Below the pieces are notes generated by a model. It had not been told where the DNA came from. It was given only the letters and a program-made list of their open reading frames with translations, and did no database searches. This document shows, one piece after another, positions 25,806 through 35,502 of a stretch of DNA of 64,000 nucleotides (positions are counted from its first letter, which is position 1; the number at the start of each line of letters is the position of its first letter). The position numbers and the translations under genes were made by a program. The stretch comes from Nocardia sp. SYP-A9097 (GTDB lineage: Bacteria; Actinomycetota; Actinomycetes; Mycobacteriales; Mycobacteriaceae): NCBI RefSeq assembly GCF_009649815.1, contig NZ_WJIC01000005.1, positions 248,001 through 312,000 on the forward strand. The letters are read 5' to 3'.

Positions 25806-28800
25806 TCAGAGCAGGGCGATCGCGCCTTCCACGCGATGCGGGAGGCGGCGCCGGTTGGGGGAGCCGAGGGCGGCGGCGAGATCGGTGCCGTCGTGTTCGG
25901 CGAGCAGGTCGTCGGCGTCCCAGACGAGCAGGGTTGCGCTGACGGTGTTTTCGGCGGCGGAGTGCGCGAGATCGTAGTGGGCGCAGCCGGGGACATGGGT
26001 GTAGGTGATCCAGAGGTCGTAGCCGGTCATGAACAGGTCGAGGTCGAATTGGACGGACAGGCCCAGCAGTTCGCTCTTGCCGTTGTCGTCGACACCGGCG
26101 AAGGCTTCGTCGAGGGCGAGTAGGCGGGGCGCCTGCGGGTCGGCCGAATCCAGCATGACGTGCGCGGCCGCGAACAGTGGCAGGTGCAGGGAGACGGACT
26201 GTTCACCACCCGACAGCGCGCTGTGCCGGGCCACGGTGAGCCGGTCCTCGGTGCCGTCGGAGGTGATGATGGTGAACGAGAACGCCCGCCAGGTGCGGTA
26301 ATCCAGGGTGGCGGCCAGAATCTCCGGGAACGAACGCTCCGGATGCGAGGCGCGCGCGGAGCGGATCTCGGCCGCGAAATGCGAACGGATGGTGGCGAGA
26401 TCGTCCGGATTGAGCTCGGAGGAGTCGCGATCCAGCAGCTTGCACACCACGCGTGCGGGTTCGGAGAGCGCGTCCGCCAGTACCCAGTGCACGCCGATGG
26501 TGTTGCCCGAGGACATGCGCCGCTGCTTCATCTCCATACCCATGCGATTGATGAGATCGCGTGCGTCACTGGTGCGTTCGTGAATCTGCTGGGCCAGACC
26601 CGTGAGCAGGGCATCCTCCAGAATCCGGCGCTCGGAGTCGGTGAGGAGCAGTTCCTGATCGCGGCGCGCCCCGCCGATGCGCTCGGCGAAATCGGCGAGG
26701 GAGGAGAGTCCGTGATCGTCGTGCACCTGCACGACGGTGAGCCCGTCCGCCGCATCCCAGTGCAGGCGGTAGTCCTGCCGGGCGGCGGTGAGCGCGGCAT
26801 CGAACTCCTGCAGAGCGGTGGTGACCGCACTGCGAGTCGACTTGCGGGTGGCCTCCCCGGCGCGCACGGAACCCGTTGCGGTGGAGAGGTTCTCGAACAG
26901 TTCGGCCACCTCGTCGGGCAGCACCTTGGGCTCCTGCTCGGGGTCGCCGTTCTCGATCCGGTACAGCAGCTGCTCGGGGGTGGACCAGGCGGCATCGCTA
27001 CTGGGCCACCGGCTTTCGACCGGAGCGCCCAGCAGGCTCAGCAGATCCGGACGCGCGTATGGGGCCAGATGCCTTACATCGGCGAGCAATTCGGTCAGCG
27101 CGGTCCCGAGCGCGTCATGCGCGGCCCGATGCGCACCCTCGGCGGTACCGACGGCCTCGATCGCCTCATGCGCGGCCTTACGCGCCGACTTCTGTTCCGC
27201 GCGTGCGGCATCGATGCGTTCGCGCGCGAGCTCCAGCTCCCGATCGATATCGGCGGCCCCGGCGCCGAGCGCCTCCCGCAGCGTCTCCAGCTTGCGCTGT
27301 TGCTCCTCGTACCCGCTTCGTGCCGCCTCGGCCTCCTCGGCGAACGCCTCCGCGAGGTCGGTGGCCTCGTCCAGGCGGTCCCCGGACTCGCGAGACCGTT
27401 CATTCTCGCGTTGATGGTCGCCGCGCAGTCGCAGCAGCGCGGTCCCGGCATTCTCGAAGTGCCGCACGGCAGCCGCGAGCGCATCCAATTCGGCTGGATC
27501 GCGCGGGGCCTTGTGCTCGGCGGCGATGGCCCGAACCTTCTTATCGGCGGTCGAATACTCGCCCACCGCCTGATCGAGATCCCGCTCCGCCTGCGCCGCC
27601 GCCTCGGACCGCGACCGCAGCATGCCCGCCGCCTCCGAAACAGCCCGCAGCGCAGCGGTAACCGCCGTAGTGCGCGGTAATGCCTTGGCCGCAGCGGAAA
27701 CCCGCGCGAGCTCCTCGGTAGCGGCCCGCTCTTCGTTCAGCGCGTCCTCGGTGGCGGTCTCGGCCGCCTCGATTGCCGCTGCCAGCTCCGCGAGCCGCAA
27801 TTCACGCCGTCGCGCCCGAGCGGTGGTTCCGATGAATTCGGCATCGCCCTTGAAGTGCCGCCCGACCTGAACGCCCTGCCGGTAGCAGCCATCGGTGGCA
27901 ATGGTGAGCGGCTCGGCCGTGTCGGCGACCGAGTTTCGAGTCTTGGGGTGCGAATCGGTGCCCGCCTTCGAACGACCGTTGGCAGCGCCGGTCTCTCCGG
28001 CTGCAGTGATCGCGCCGTCCGCCGTGGCTGTGGCGGTCGCCGGGCTCGTGGCGCTTTGCCCCGCAGCTGTTTTCGTGCCCTTGGTCGTGCTACCGACGCC
28101 GGGCGCGGTTTCGTGCAGGGCGATAGAGGCGAGCACATCGGCGACGGTTCGACGCGGCACCGTGAGTGCGTCGGAATCGTCCTCCACCACAAGCACATCG
28201 GCGAGCGTGCGCCCGGTGGGGCGCTGTGCCTTCGGCAGCGGTACCAGGAACTGATCCGAAGCGTGGTCGGGCAGTGCGGAATCGGCACATACCCAGCCGT
28301 CGAGCAGGTTCGCGGCCTGCAATGCGGCCTCGATACCCGCCGCGGCTTCGGGACTCACATGGTCGGCGAAGCGCACCAGTCGCCACAGTGGTGCGCCGGG
28401 GCGGTCGCCGCGCACATCGGTGCGTGCGGCGAATGCCTTTGGCGCGTCATCGCGTTCGGCCGCGACCTGTTCCCGCTCGGCGCGCAGTTCGGCGGTGCGC
28501 GCCTTGGCCTGAGCGGCGTGCGCACGCGCCTCCTGGCGACGGCCGCGAATCTCCTCGGTCAGCGGCTCGGTGCGATCCGCGAGGACCTCCGCCGGGGTGG
28601 CGGGGACCGCTTCGCCCTCGCCGAAGGGGCCGCCGTCCGGTGCGGAGTCGTGTCGGCCGCTCGAACCCGCGGCCGAGGTGGCACCCTTGCGGGCATTCGC
28701 GGGAGCGTCGGCATCGGCTGCGGCAGTTGGTACTTCGGTGCCGTTCGCGGCTTTGCTGACGGCGGTCGGATTGGTCGCGCCGTTGACCGCCGTGGTCTCG

Positions 28801-30458
28801 GCGGCTCCGCCCTTGCGTCCGCGACTCTTACCGGAGCCGGAACCGCCTGTCGTGCCGAGCATTCCGGCGGCGGAGTTCTGGCGTTGCGGCGCGGGGTTCT
28901 CGGTGCCGGCGGAGGCGAGGGCGTCGTTGAGGGCTTCGAAGAGGCCGTCGCGGATGGGGGTGTAGACCTCGCGGTGTTCGTCCCACCAATTGCGGAGCGA
29001 GACTGCGGTATTGGAGCGGGCCAGGGCTACCGAGGCTTCGGTTTCGGCGAGTTCGGCGGCGGCAGATTCGCGGAGTTCGGTGGCGCGCTGGGCGGCTCGT
29101 TCGGCGCGGGTGCGTTCGGTGACGGCGGCGTCGACCAGGGTGAGGGCACGGCGGACGGCGCGGACGTCGGCGTCGCGCTCCTCGGCGTGACTGCGGACGG
29201 TGGTGGTGAGGTGGTCGGCGCGGGACTGCTCGGGCAGCGACGTCCAGGGGATGCCGGCTTCCTCTGCGGCGGAACGCAATTCGTCCTCACCACGGGCCAG
29301 GGCGGAGGAGGCGTGCTGGACGGCGGATTGGGCGCGCTCGGATTCCTGGGCACGCTGGTCCACGGTCTGACGGGCCTTGAGCGCCTTGTCGCGGTGCGCG
29401 GCGGCGGAGGTCTCCAGGCGGCGCACGGCATCGGCGAGATCGTCGAGCTGCTGTTTGCCCTCGTAGGCGCTGGAGCGCTGCAGGGTTTCGCGATCCGAGA
29501 GCGCCTGCTCATAGGAGCGGTCGGCATCCTCGGCGCGGGTTTCGGCGGCGGCACGATCGGTCTCGCGGCGCTGGCGCAGGGCCGCCGCGGCATGCAGGGC
29601 GGTACTGGCGTGCGTCACCGTGTCCAGGCGCGAACGCACCTGATCGATATCCGTCTTCGCCTGCACCGCAAGGTATTTGCGGTATACGCCGACGAACGCG
29701 CGGGTGGCGGTATCGGCCTGGACGAGCCCCTCCAGGGTGCGCCCGACCTCCTCCATATCGCTGAACGAGCGGGCCGCGTCCAGGATCAACTGCTCGTCCA
29801 GGGGCCGCAGACCATCGGTGAGTGCCTGCGACAGCCCGCGCGGATCCAGGTTCTTGGCCAGCTGCGGGCGGCGCAGCGTGAGAATCAGATTGATGAGCTG
29901 GTCGTAGCGCTGCTGCCCGAGCCCGAACATGCGGGCGTCGATGGCGGCGCGATACTCCACCGGCCGATCCACGATGGCGTCGCCGCCGATCTGCTCGGCC
30001 AGTTGTTTGCGGGTGAGCGGCCGATCATCCGGTCCCAACAGCGAGAAGTCCACGCCCACCCGGCCATCGGCGACGAAATACCAGCGCGTCACCTTGTCCG
30101 AGGAGCGGGTGGCGCGCATACCGATACCGACGGTGACCGTCTCCGGCTCGTCCCAGGTGCCGCGCGCGAACTCCATCCACACATACGAGTAGGCCGATTC
30201 CTGCTTGCGGTACAACAGGTTCGACTTCATGGTGCGCTCTTCACCCGCGAACGGATTCAACCGGCGCGGTTCGATGCGCCCGTCCAATACGAAGGGGAAC
30301 AGCACTTCCAGAGCCTTGGTCTTACCGGAACCGTTGGGCCCGCGCAGCACCAGTCGCCCGTCGGCGAAGCAGAACTCCTGGTCCCGGTAGTCCCACAGAT
30401 TGACAATGCCCGCGCGGGTGGGGACGAAGCGGACTCCACCGTGAATGAGGTCGGCCAT
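25806..30458 (-). CDS. jetC: JetC-like SMC ATPase of a Wadjet-type system (TIGR02680 family)
   Basis: This 1550-aa SMC/SbcC-like ATPase has Walker A GPNGSGKT at residues 40-47. The long coiled-coil region is rich in Ala, Arg and Glu. The ABC signature is LSGGEQSVSLHLPLF (about residue 1414) and Walker B is LLALDEAFAGVDD (about 1444). In Wadjet systems it is the motor that extrudes plasmid DNA with JetA and JetB. ATG 30458 overlaps the jetB stop (ATGA). Two Ala/Gly/Ser/Thr-rich inserts, at about residues 520-625 and 780-850, break the middle of the protein and make it unusually long. No JetD follows: the next gene, 265 bp away, is an unrelated membrane protein. Confidence 0.88.
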   Translation of the reverse strand: MADLIHGGVRFVPTRAGIVNLWDYRDQEFCFADGRLVLRGPNGSGKTKALEVLFPFVLDGRIEPRRLNPFAGEERTMKSNLLYRKQESAYSYVWMEFARGTWDEPETVTVGIGMRATRSSDKVTRWYFVADGRVGVDFSLLGPDDRPLTRKQLAEQIGGDAIVDRPVEYRAAIDARMFGLGQQRYDQLINLILTLRRPQLAKNLDPRGLSQALTDGLRPLDEQLILDAARSFSDMEEVGRTLEGLVQADTATRAFVGVYRKYLAVQAKTDIDQVRSRLDTVTHASTALHAAAALRQRRETDRAAAETRAEDADRSYEQALSDRETLQRSSAYEGKQQLDDLADAVRRLETSAAAHRDKALKARQTVDQRAQESERAQSAVQHASSALARGEDELRSAAEEAGIPWTSLPEQSRADHLTTTVRSHAEERDADVRAVRRALTLVDAAVTERTRAERAAQRATELRESAAAELAETEASVALARSNTAVSLRNWWDEHREVYTPIRDGLFEALNDALASAGTENPAPQRQNSAAGMLGTTGGSGSGKSRGRKGGAAETTAVNGATNPTAVSKAANGTEVPTAAADADAPANARKGATSAAGSSGRHDSAPDGGPFGEGEAVPATPAEVLADRTEPLTEEIRGRRQEARAHAAQAKARTAELRAEREQVAAERDDAPKAFAARTDVRGDRPGAPLWRLVRFADHVSPEAAAGIEAALQAANLLDGWVCADSALPDHASDQFLVPLPKAQRPTGRTLADVLVVEDDSDALTVPRRTVADVLASIALHETAPGVGSTTKGTKTAAGQSATSPATATATADGAITAAGETGAANGRSKAGTDSHPKTRNSVADTAEPLTIATDGCYRQGVQVGRHFKGDAEFIGTTARARRRELRLAELAAAIEAAETATEDALNEERAATEELARVSAAAKALPRTTAVTAALRAVSEAAGMLRSRSEAAAQAERDLDQAVGEYSTADKKVRAIAAEHKAPRDPAELDALAAAVRHFENAGTALLRLRGDHQRENERSRESGDRLDEATDLAEAFAEEAEAARSGYEEQQRKLETLREALGAGAADIDRELELARERIDAARAEQKSARKAAHEAIEAVGTAEGAHRAAHDALGTALTELLADVRHLAPYARPDLLSLLGAPVESRWPSSDAAWSTPEQLLYRIENGDPEQEPKVLPDEVAELFENLSTATGSVRAGEATRKSTRSAVTTALQEFDAALTAARQDYRLHWDAADGLTVVQVHDDHGLSSLADFAERIGGARRDQELLLTDSERRILEDALLTGLAQQIHERTSDARDLINRMGMEMKQRRMSSGNTIGVHWVLADALSEPARVVCKLLDRDSSELNPDDLATIRSHFAAEIRSARASHPERSFPEILAATLDYRTWRAFSFTIITSDGTEDRLTVARHSALSGGEQSVSLHLPLFAAAHVMLDSADPQAPRLLALDEAFAGVDDNGKSELLGLSVQFDLDLFMTGYDLWITYTHVPGCAHYDLAHSAAENTVSATLLVWDADDLLAEHDGTDLAAALGSPNRRRLPHRVEGAIALL

Positions 30459-31969
30459 CAGTTCCCGGATCCCTTCTCTGTAGCTACAAGCTCGGTGTGA
30501 TCCACTGCCGGATCGGCGGCAGTGGCGTGCGCAGCCGAGACCGGGTCGGCCCCCGCGCCGATATCGGTTGGCGAGATGAACAATTCGGTTTCCGCGCGGG
30601 TGCGGATGGTGACGATCGCGCCGCGATAGCGAGCGAGCGCGGGGAAGATGAGCAGCCCGGAGCCGAGGTCGTGCGGCGGTGGGGGCGTACCGGACGCCCC
30701 GGTATCGATGCGCTCGATCAGCTGCAGCCGTTCCAGCAGGCCCACCACCTCGGTGGTCAGACCGGGTACGTCTGCCTGCCACTGCGCTGCGAAGGTGGCA
30801 CCGTAGCGCGCGGCGAGCATTTTGACGGTGTCGCGGATCCACGCCGATTCGATGAACGGGTACACCGGAATCTCCGGTTCTTCCGGCTCGTCGAACTCCG
30901 AATCCTCTTCGGTGGCAAAGATATCCATGCTGTCCGCGAGCGGCGCGAACACCGTGGTCATGGGTATCGCCGAATCGAGTTGCTCGGCGAGATCTGCCAG
31001 GGGTTTCTCGGGCCGGGGGATACGAGCCACCGGATTGTCGAGATCCAATACCAGATCGGCGATTTCACCCGCGAGCAGCAGCGCGACCTGCGCGAGCGTC
31101 CCGGTGCCGGGGAACCGCACATCGGAGAGCCGACCCGAACTGTCGATCAGCGCAACGCCTTCCGCGCGCCGCTCGGCCTTGAGCCCGGTGACCTGCTCGA
31201 CCTCCTGGACGAGTTTCTCCTGCGCGAGCAGCGACCGATGCGGTTCGGCGAGGTCGTCTGCGTACACGACCGGCTGCTCCACCAGCGCCCGTCGCACCGC
31301 CCGTGAAGCCAAAGCCAGTGCGGGGGAGCGGGTATCGCCACCACCGGCCTCTTCGCCGAGCAGCCCGGTCACGCTCTGCAGATGCTGCAGTGCGCGTGGC
31401 GGCCGGAACAGCGCGAACACCACCGAGCGGTCGATATCGTAAAGCGCTTCTCCCGCTTCGGGATCGCTGGCCCAGCCGCCCGCATCACCATCGGCGAGAG
31501 TGACCGCGCCGCGCGCCGCCAGCCAGCCGACCGCGTCCACGAAGGCATCACGATCTCCGGCGCGGTCGGCGGCGAGGTCCAGCCCGTCGACCCGTTCGGT
31601 GTACGCCGCGACCTGATCCGCCAACTCGGACAAGGTGATCTGGTCGCCGGCCCGCCCGAGCGCCGCGAGCGCGAGCGCCAGGTAGGCGTACCGTCGCCGA
31701 TCGAACAACCGGTCCGCGGTGGTGCGGGCGGGCCGTCCGGCATCGAGCTTGTCCAGCACGGGGAACAGTCGCGCCGTGGTCTCGGTGACCTCGAGGCGGT
31801 AGCCGAAGAGCTCCGCGAGGTCCTCCCGCAATTCGGTCGCCCAGCGCCGAATCAACGGCAGCGCAATACGATCCGGATAGGTCCGGGTGATCAGATGATT
31901 GGCCAGCACCACCCGCGCGGCCCGCTGATAACTGTCCAGCGCGAGTGAGTCGATGGTGCGCGCGTGCAT
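30458..31969 (-). CDS. jetB: JetB-like subunit (TIGR02678/DUF2398 family)
   Basis: The 503-aa protein begins MHARTIDSLALDSYQRAARV. It has two winged-helix-like regions, an N-terminal one (ITLSELADQVAAYTERVDGL, VDAVGWLAARGAVTLADGD) and a C-terminal one (VVGLLERLQLIERIDTGASG). The central acidic segment is EEDSEFDEPEEPEIP. This matches the kite-like subunit that bridges JetA and JetC. It overlaps jetA and jetC by 4 bp each (ATGA twice), so the three proteins are translationally coupled. Confidence 0.85.
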   Translation of the reverse strand: MHARTIDSLALDSYQRAARVVLANHLITRTYPDRIALPLIRRWATELREDLAELFGYRLEVTETTARLFPVLDKLDAGRPARTTADRLFDRRRYAYLALALAALGRAGDQITLSELADQVAAYTERVDGLDLAADRAGDRDAFVDAVGWLAARGAVTLADGDAGGWASDPEAGEALYDIDRSVVFALFRPPRALQHLQSVTGLLGEEAGGGDTRSPALALASRAVRRALVEQPVVYADDLAEPHRSLLAQEKLVQEVEQVTGLKAERRAEGVALIDSSGRLSDVRFPGTGTLAQVALLLAGEIADLVLDLDNPVARIPRPEKPLADLAEQLDSAIPMTTVFAPLADSMDIFATEEDSEFDEPEEPEIPVYPFIESAWIRDTVKMLAARYGATFAAQWQADVPGLTTEVVGLLERLQLIERIDTGASGTPPPPHDLGSGLLIFPALARYRGAIVTIRTRAETELFISPTDIGAGADPVSAAHATAADPAVDHTELVATEKGSGN

Positions 31970-33579
31970 CAGCCCACGTCCTTCCCGGCGGCCTTGCTCT
32001 TGCGGGCGGACACCGTCTCGCGCACCTGCAGTTTGCGATTGTTGAGATGCAACAGCCCGCGCGCGGTACGCACCACCGTGGACCCCTCGTGTTCCGAGAC
32101 GGTGAGCGTGACGCCGCTGTCGGAACCTGTTGTGCCCGAGAGTCTTCCGCTGACCGGCACCCAGGCGGTGGAGGCGGCGTCGATCAAACGCAGCAGCACC
32201 TCGGTCTCGCGTTCGTCGAGTTCGCGGTCGTGCACATCGGCCGAGGCCAGGGAGCGGGCGGCCGCCGCGCGGGCGCGCTGGGTCTCCAGCTGTGCCTCAC
32301 GCAGGCGGCGAATTCCGGCGTCATTGCGCTGCAGGCGTGCCGGAGCGCCGGGTGTCGGCGGGCGTCCGGTCTCGGCGAGGGTGCGTGCGATCTCCAAAGG
32401 TGGTGCGTCCCACCAGGATCGAATCGCCGGAATGACATCGGCGTCCGGATGGTGCATGGCCAGATGTCGCGGCCGCCCCAATCCGAAGACCACATCGAAG
32501 AGCGCGTGCGCCGCATCGGCCGTCGGCGCGGCGGTGAACCAGCCCGCCAGATGCCGCAGCGCCGATTCCCGGCTGACCCCGCCCTTGCGGGTCTCGGTGA
32601 CCCGGCGCAGCAGCGACAGCACCGCCGCGATGGCGCTCATGGTCGCCTCGCGCAGCCGCTCGCATTCGGTGAGCCCGCCCTCGCTGCCATCACCGACGAA
32701 CCAGGACCGCAGTCCCTGCCAGCGGGCACGCCAATCCGCCTGGCGTTCAGCGGTATTGAGCAGGACTCGCTCATCACACCGGGCCGCCCGCTCGATGAGC
32801 TCCTCGACGCCGGTCTCCTCGACCTCGCGAATGGCCGTGGCCAGGCGCGGCGCGAACCGCGCCAGATCCATGGAGAACTCCCGCATATGCGCGAGCAGCG
32901 CGTCCTTGTGCGCCAGGAACGCCTCGGGCGTGGCCTCGGTGGTGCGCACCAGATCGCCCAGCGTCAGATAGAAATGCGCCGCCCGGTCCGCCAGATCCGA
33001 GAGCGCGCGATCGAGCCGATTCAGTACCCGATACACCCGCGGCGCGTCCCCGCTCTTGTTCGCTTCGGCGAGAGTGTGCAGATCCGCCAGCAACTCCGGC
33101 AGCACCAGCCGCGACAGCGACGCCTCGTCGAGCCGCGCCTCCAATACCTCCGACACTGCCCGATATGCCTGAAACCCGGCCTGGGAGAACTGATATACGA
33201 AGTGCCGGTTCCGATACTCGGCCAGCGTCGCGGCCCGCGTCCCGTCATAACTGCGCTCCAGCACCCCCCACTGATGCAGCTGCTCCAGCAGCGGCCCCAC
33301 CTCGGTCGGAGTCAACTGCGGTGCACCGGGGCAACGATTGAGCGTCTCGACAACATCGGAGGCGTGCAACAGCACCACATAGGCCCCGCGCGCCATATCG
33401 AAAGCACGCAAAACCCACAGGTAGTCGCCCCGCTTCTCGGCCGTGGCGAAGGAGAACAAACGCAGCCGCCCGGCATGCGGAAACTCCTCGACCCCGGCCC
33501 CTCCGGGGTCGGACAGCAATCCGTCAGCGGCTTCGGTCACCGAAGGAAGGTTAGTACCGCCCACCGACCGGTCCGGCAT
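31969..33579 (-). CDS. jetA: JetA-like kleisin subunit (TIGR02677/DUF2397 family)
   Basis: The 536-aa protein has family features FSFATAEKRGDYLWVLRAF, EYRNRHFVYQFSQAGFQAYRAV, FMRE-like HMREFSMDLARFAPRL, and the C-terminal HHPDADVIPAIRSWWDAPPL and RNDAGIRRLREAQ. JetA is the kleisin-like chain that closes the SMC ring in Wadjet. It is the first gene of the operon. The upstream hydrolase ends 67 bp away with a hairpin terminator between, so the jet operon probably has its own promoter. The start at 33579 has no strong ribosome site. Confidence 0.85.
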   Translation of the reverse strand: MPDRSVGGTNLPSVTEAADGLLSDPGGAGVEEFPHAGRLRLFSFATAEKRGDYLWVLRAFDMARGAYVVLLHASDVVETLNRCPGAPQLTPTEVGPLLEQLHQWGVLERSYDGTRAATLAEYRNRHFVYQFSQAGFQAYRAVSEVLEARLDEASLSRLVLPELLADLHTLAEANKSGDAPRVYRVLNRLDRALSDLADRAAHFYLTLGDLVRTTEATPEAFLAHKDALLAHMREFSMDLARFAPRLATAIREVEETGVEELIERAARCDERVLLNTAERQADWRARWQGLRSWFVGDGSEGGLTECERLREATMSAIAAVLSLLRRVTETRKGGVSRESALRHLAGWFTAAPTADAAHALFDVVFGLGRPRHLAMHHPDADVIPAIRSWWDAPPLEIARTLAETGRPPTPGAPARLQRNDAGIRRLREAQLETQRARAAAARSLASADVHDRELDERETEVLLRLIDAASTAWVPVSGRLSGTTGSDSGVTLTVSEHEGSTVVRTARGLLHLNNRKLQVRETVSARKSKAAGKDVG

Positions 33580-33619
33580 TGCGCCCGGTCTCGGCGCGCC
33601 CGCACCCGCATCCGCCCCG

Positions 33620-33653
33620 CTCGGTAGCCGGGAACGCGTCCCCGGCTACCGAG
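33620..33653 (-). terminator. terminator of the alpha/beta hydrolase gene
   Basis: CTCGGTAGCCGGG and CCCGGCTACCGAG form a 13-bp perfect stem with an 8-nt loop that overlaps the hydrolase stop codon. It separates that gene from jetA. Confidence 0.65.
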
Positions 33654-34533
33654 GCGTGGCATCGGAGTGATCATGCTGTGCGAGGAATTCCAGCACCCGC
33701 GGGACCACTTCATCGGGCGCCTGATCGATGACGCCGTGACCCATTCCCGGAACGATCCGGCTCTGCCCGTGCGGCAGTAGATCGGTGACGCGCTCCGCGG
33801 CGGCGACGGCATTACCGGCGACCGAGTCGCCGCCGAACACGGCCAGCACCGGGGTCGAGATCGACTGTAGTTCGGCATCTTCGAGAAGACGCGGCCAGCC
33901 GAGAGTGTTATGGAATGCGAGTGCGGCATGGAGGCAGGCGATTTCGCGCTCGTTCATGGTGACGCCGGGCGTCAGCCACGCCGCCATCTTCACCCGGTTG
34001 GCCTCGGTCGGCCGGATCCCGAAGCGCATGATCCGAAACAGCACGCTCCACTTCATCTTGACGAGCAGGCCATTGGGTTCGATCAGCGTCACACTGGCCA
34101 GCCGCTCCGGTGCGTACAGCGCGAGCAGTGATGCGAGCCGAGAGCCTTGGGAGTAGCCGAGCACGTGCGCCCGCGTCAGTCCGAGGCCCGCCAAGACCTC
34201 CGCCAGCCAGGCGGCGATATCGGCCTCACCGGTGAACGGCGCGGTCTGCACACTCTTGCCCGCCGCGCCGATCGCGTCGAAGGCGTAGACGGTTCGATCC
34301 CGGGTCAGATCCTTGATCAGTCCATGCCACTGAAGCCCATTGCCCGGAAAGGAGGGGAGTAGCACCAGCGGCAGACCCGACCCCGATCCGGAACTGCGCA
34401 CATGTGTTGTGCCGAAAGAGGTTTCGATATCGACCTGGGTCTGCGGCAGCGGCCACAGCGTCTCCAGTGCATCGTAGGCGCGCAGGTATTCAGCCCGCGC
34501 CTGGTCATTCTTGAACCGTCCGATCTTGGCCAC
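33646..34533 (-). CDS. alpha/beta hydrolase
   Basis: The 295-aa hydrolase has LVLLPSFPGNGLQWHGLIKDL (oxyanion strand), the nucleophile elbow LGYSQGSRLAS (GxSxG), PVLAVFGGDSVAGN and the catalytic His in VPGMGHGVIDQAP. There is no signal peptide, so it is cytoplasmic. ATG 34533 follows AAGGGG. Two overlapping TACCA/TGGTA inverted repeats lie 23-51 bp upstream and probably bind a TetR-type repressor not encoded nearby. Substrate unknown. Confidence 0.87.
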   Translation of the reverse strand: MAKIGRFKNDQARAEYLRAYDALETLWPLPQTQVDIETSFGTTHVRSSGSGSGLPLVLLPSFPGNGLQWHGLIKDLTRDRTVYAFDAIGAAGKSVQTAPFTGEADIAAWLAEVLAGLGLTRAHVLGYSQGSRLASLLALYAPERLASVTLIEPNGLLVKMKWSVLFRIMRFGIRPTEANRVKMAAWLTPGVTMNEREIACLHAALAFHNTLGWPRLLEDAELQSISTPVLAVFGGDSVAGNAVAAAERVTDLLPHGQSRIVPGMGHGVIDQAPDEVVPRVLEFLAQHDHSDATPR

Positions 34534-34555
34534 AGCGTCCCCTTGATCCTCGTTG

Positions 34556-34584
34556 ATGGTATGACCGTACCATGAAAGTGGTAC
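34556..34584. promoter_or_regulatory. two overlapping inverted repeats, TetR-like operator
   Basis: ATGGTA-N6-TACCAT (34556-34573) and GTACCA-N6-TGGTAC (34567-34584) share their middle arm. Such interlocked dyads upstream of a hydrolase suit cooperative binding of two repressor dimers. Confidence 0.5.
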
Positions 34585-34605
34585 GCACGAACCAGGAAGG
34601 GGTGG

Positions 34606-35502
34606 CTACTCGGGCAGGGGGCGACGGAGGTCTGTTACGGCTATGCGGGCGGCTTCGGCGATGGCCGCGTCGACCGCGGGCAGGACCGGGTCGGCGCGGG
34701 CGGCGCGGGTGAAAACGGCTACGGTGACGGGGTATTCGCCGGGGAATTCGACTACGGCGACCTCATTGCGGATGATGCCGACGGTGCCGGTTTTGCCTGC
34801 CACCGAGACGCCGCGGTGGGGGAAGCCGGCCGCGATGCGGTGTGGCCAGACCTGGTTGCGCATGACGGCGCGGACGAAATCGGTTTGGGCGGGGGAGATC
34901 AGGGTGCCGGTCCAGAGGGCGGCGAGGAAGCGCGTCATCTCTTCGGGGGTGGTGGCGCTGGCGTAGGTCGGGTCGTAGGCGGAAATGGACCAGGCTTCGT
35001 CATTGTCGGCGAGGGTGGCGAAAGCGGCTGCGGTGCTGGGGGTGTCGGTATCGCGGACCAGGCTTTCGTGCTGGTCGGCGGTGCCGCCGACAATGCGGGT
35101 CTCGGTGAGGCCGAGATCGCGCAGCAGGTCTTCGACCGGGGCGAGACCGATCTCGCCGAGCAGGACGTCGGCGGCGGCATTGTCGGAGACCGTCATCATC
35201 GAGGTGGCCAGATCGCGCCAGCTCATGGTGACCGGATCATGAAGTGCGGCAATACCGGTCGGGCCGGGCGTGCAATCCGAGGGGATCACCGTGAGCCGTG
35301 CGGTGGGGTCGATCCGCCCGGCGTCGACGCTGCGGCAGAAGGCGACGAACAGTGGCAGTTTGTAGACCGACGCGGTCACCACGCGCGCGTGGCCGTCCAC
35401 CGTGACCTCGGCGGTGGGGTCGGCGCAACGGCGGGCATGCAGCCAACCGCTGCAGCCGGCATCGGCGAATACGGCGCGAATGCGGTCCGCGGCGGTGCTC
35501 AT
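34606..35502 (-). CDS. class-A-like serine hydrolase without signal peptide
   Basis: The 298-aa penicillin-recognising fold has SVYK (SxxK), SDN (MMTVSDNAAAD) and KTG (VAGKTGTVGI) motifs. The Omega-loop ExxLN of class A beta-lactamases is not found where expected (RDTDTPSTAAAFATL). The N-terminus (MSTAADRIRAVFADAGCSGW) carries no secretion signal. It is thus unlikely to be a periplasmic beta-lactamase; a cytoplasmic esterase or peptidase-like role is possible. ATG 35502 overlaps the stop of the LysR gene, so the two form an operon. Confidence 0.82.
   Translation of the reverse strand: MSTAADRIRAVFADAGCSGWLHARRCADPTAEVTVDGHARVVTASVYKLPLFVAFCRSVDAGRIDPTARLTVIPSDCTPGPTGIAALHDPVTMSWRDLATSMMTVSDNAAADVLLGEIGLAPVEDLLRDLGLTETRIVGGTADQHESLVRDTDTPSTAAAFATLADNDEAWSISAYDPTYASATTPEEMTRFLAALWTGTLISPAQTDFVRAVMRNQVWPHRIAAGFPHRGVSVAGKTGTVGIIRNEVAVVEFPGEYPVTVAVFTRAARADPVLPAVDAAIAEAARIAVTDLRRPLPE

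Noticed and set aside
27855..30500. 881-codon open frame antisense to jetC
   Set aside because: Gly/Arg-rich shadow of the JetC coiled-coil region without any domain motif.
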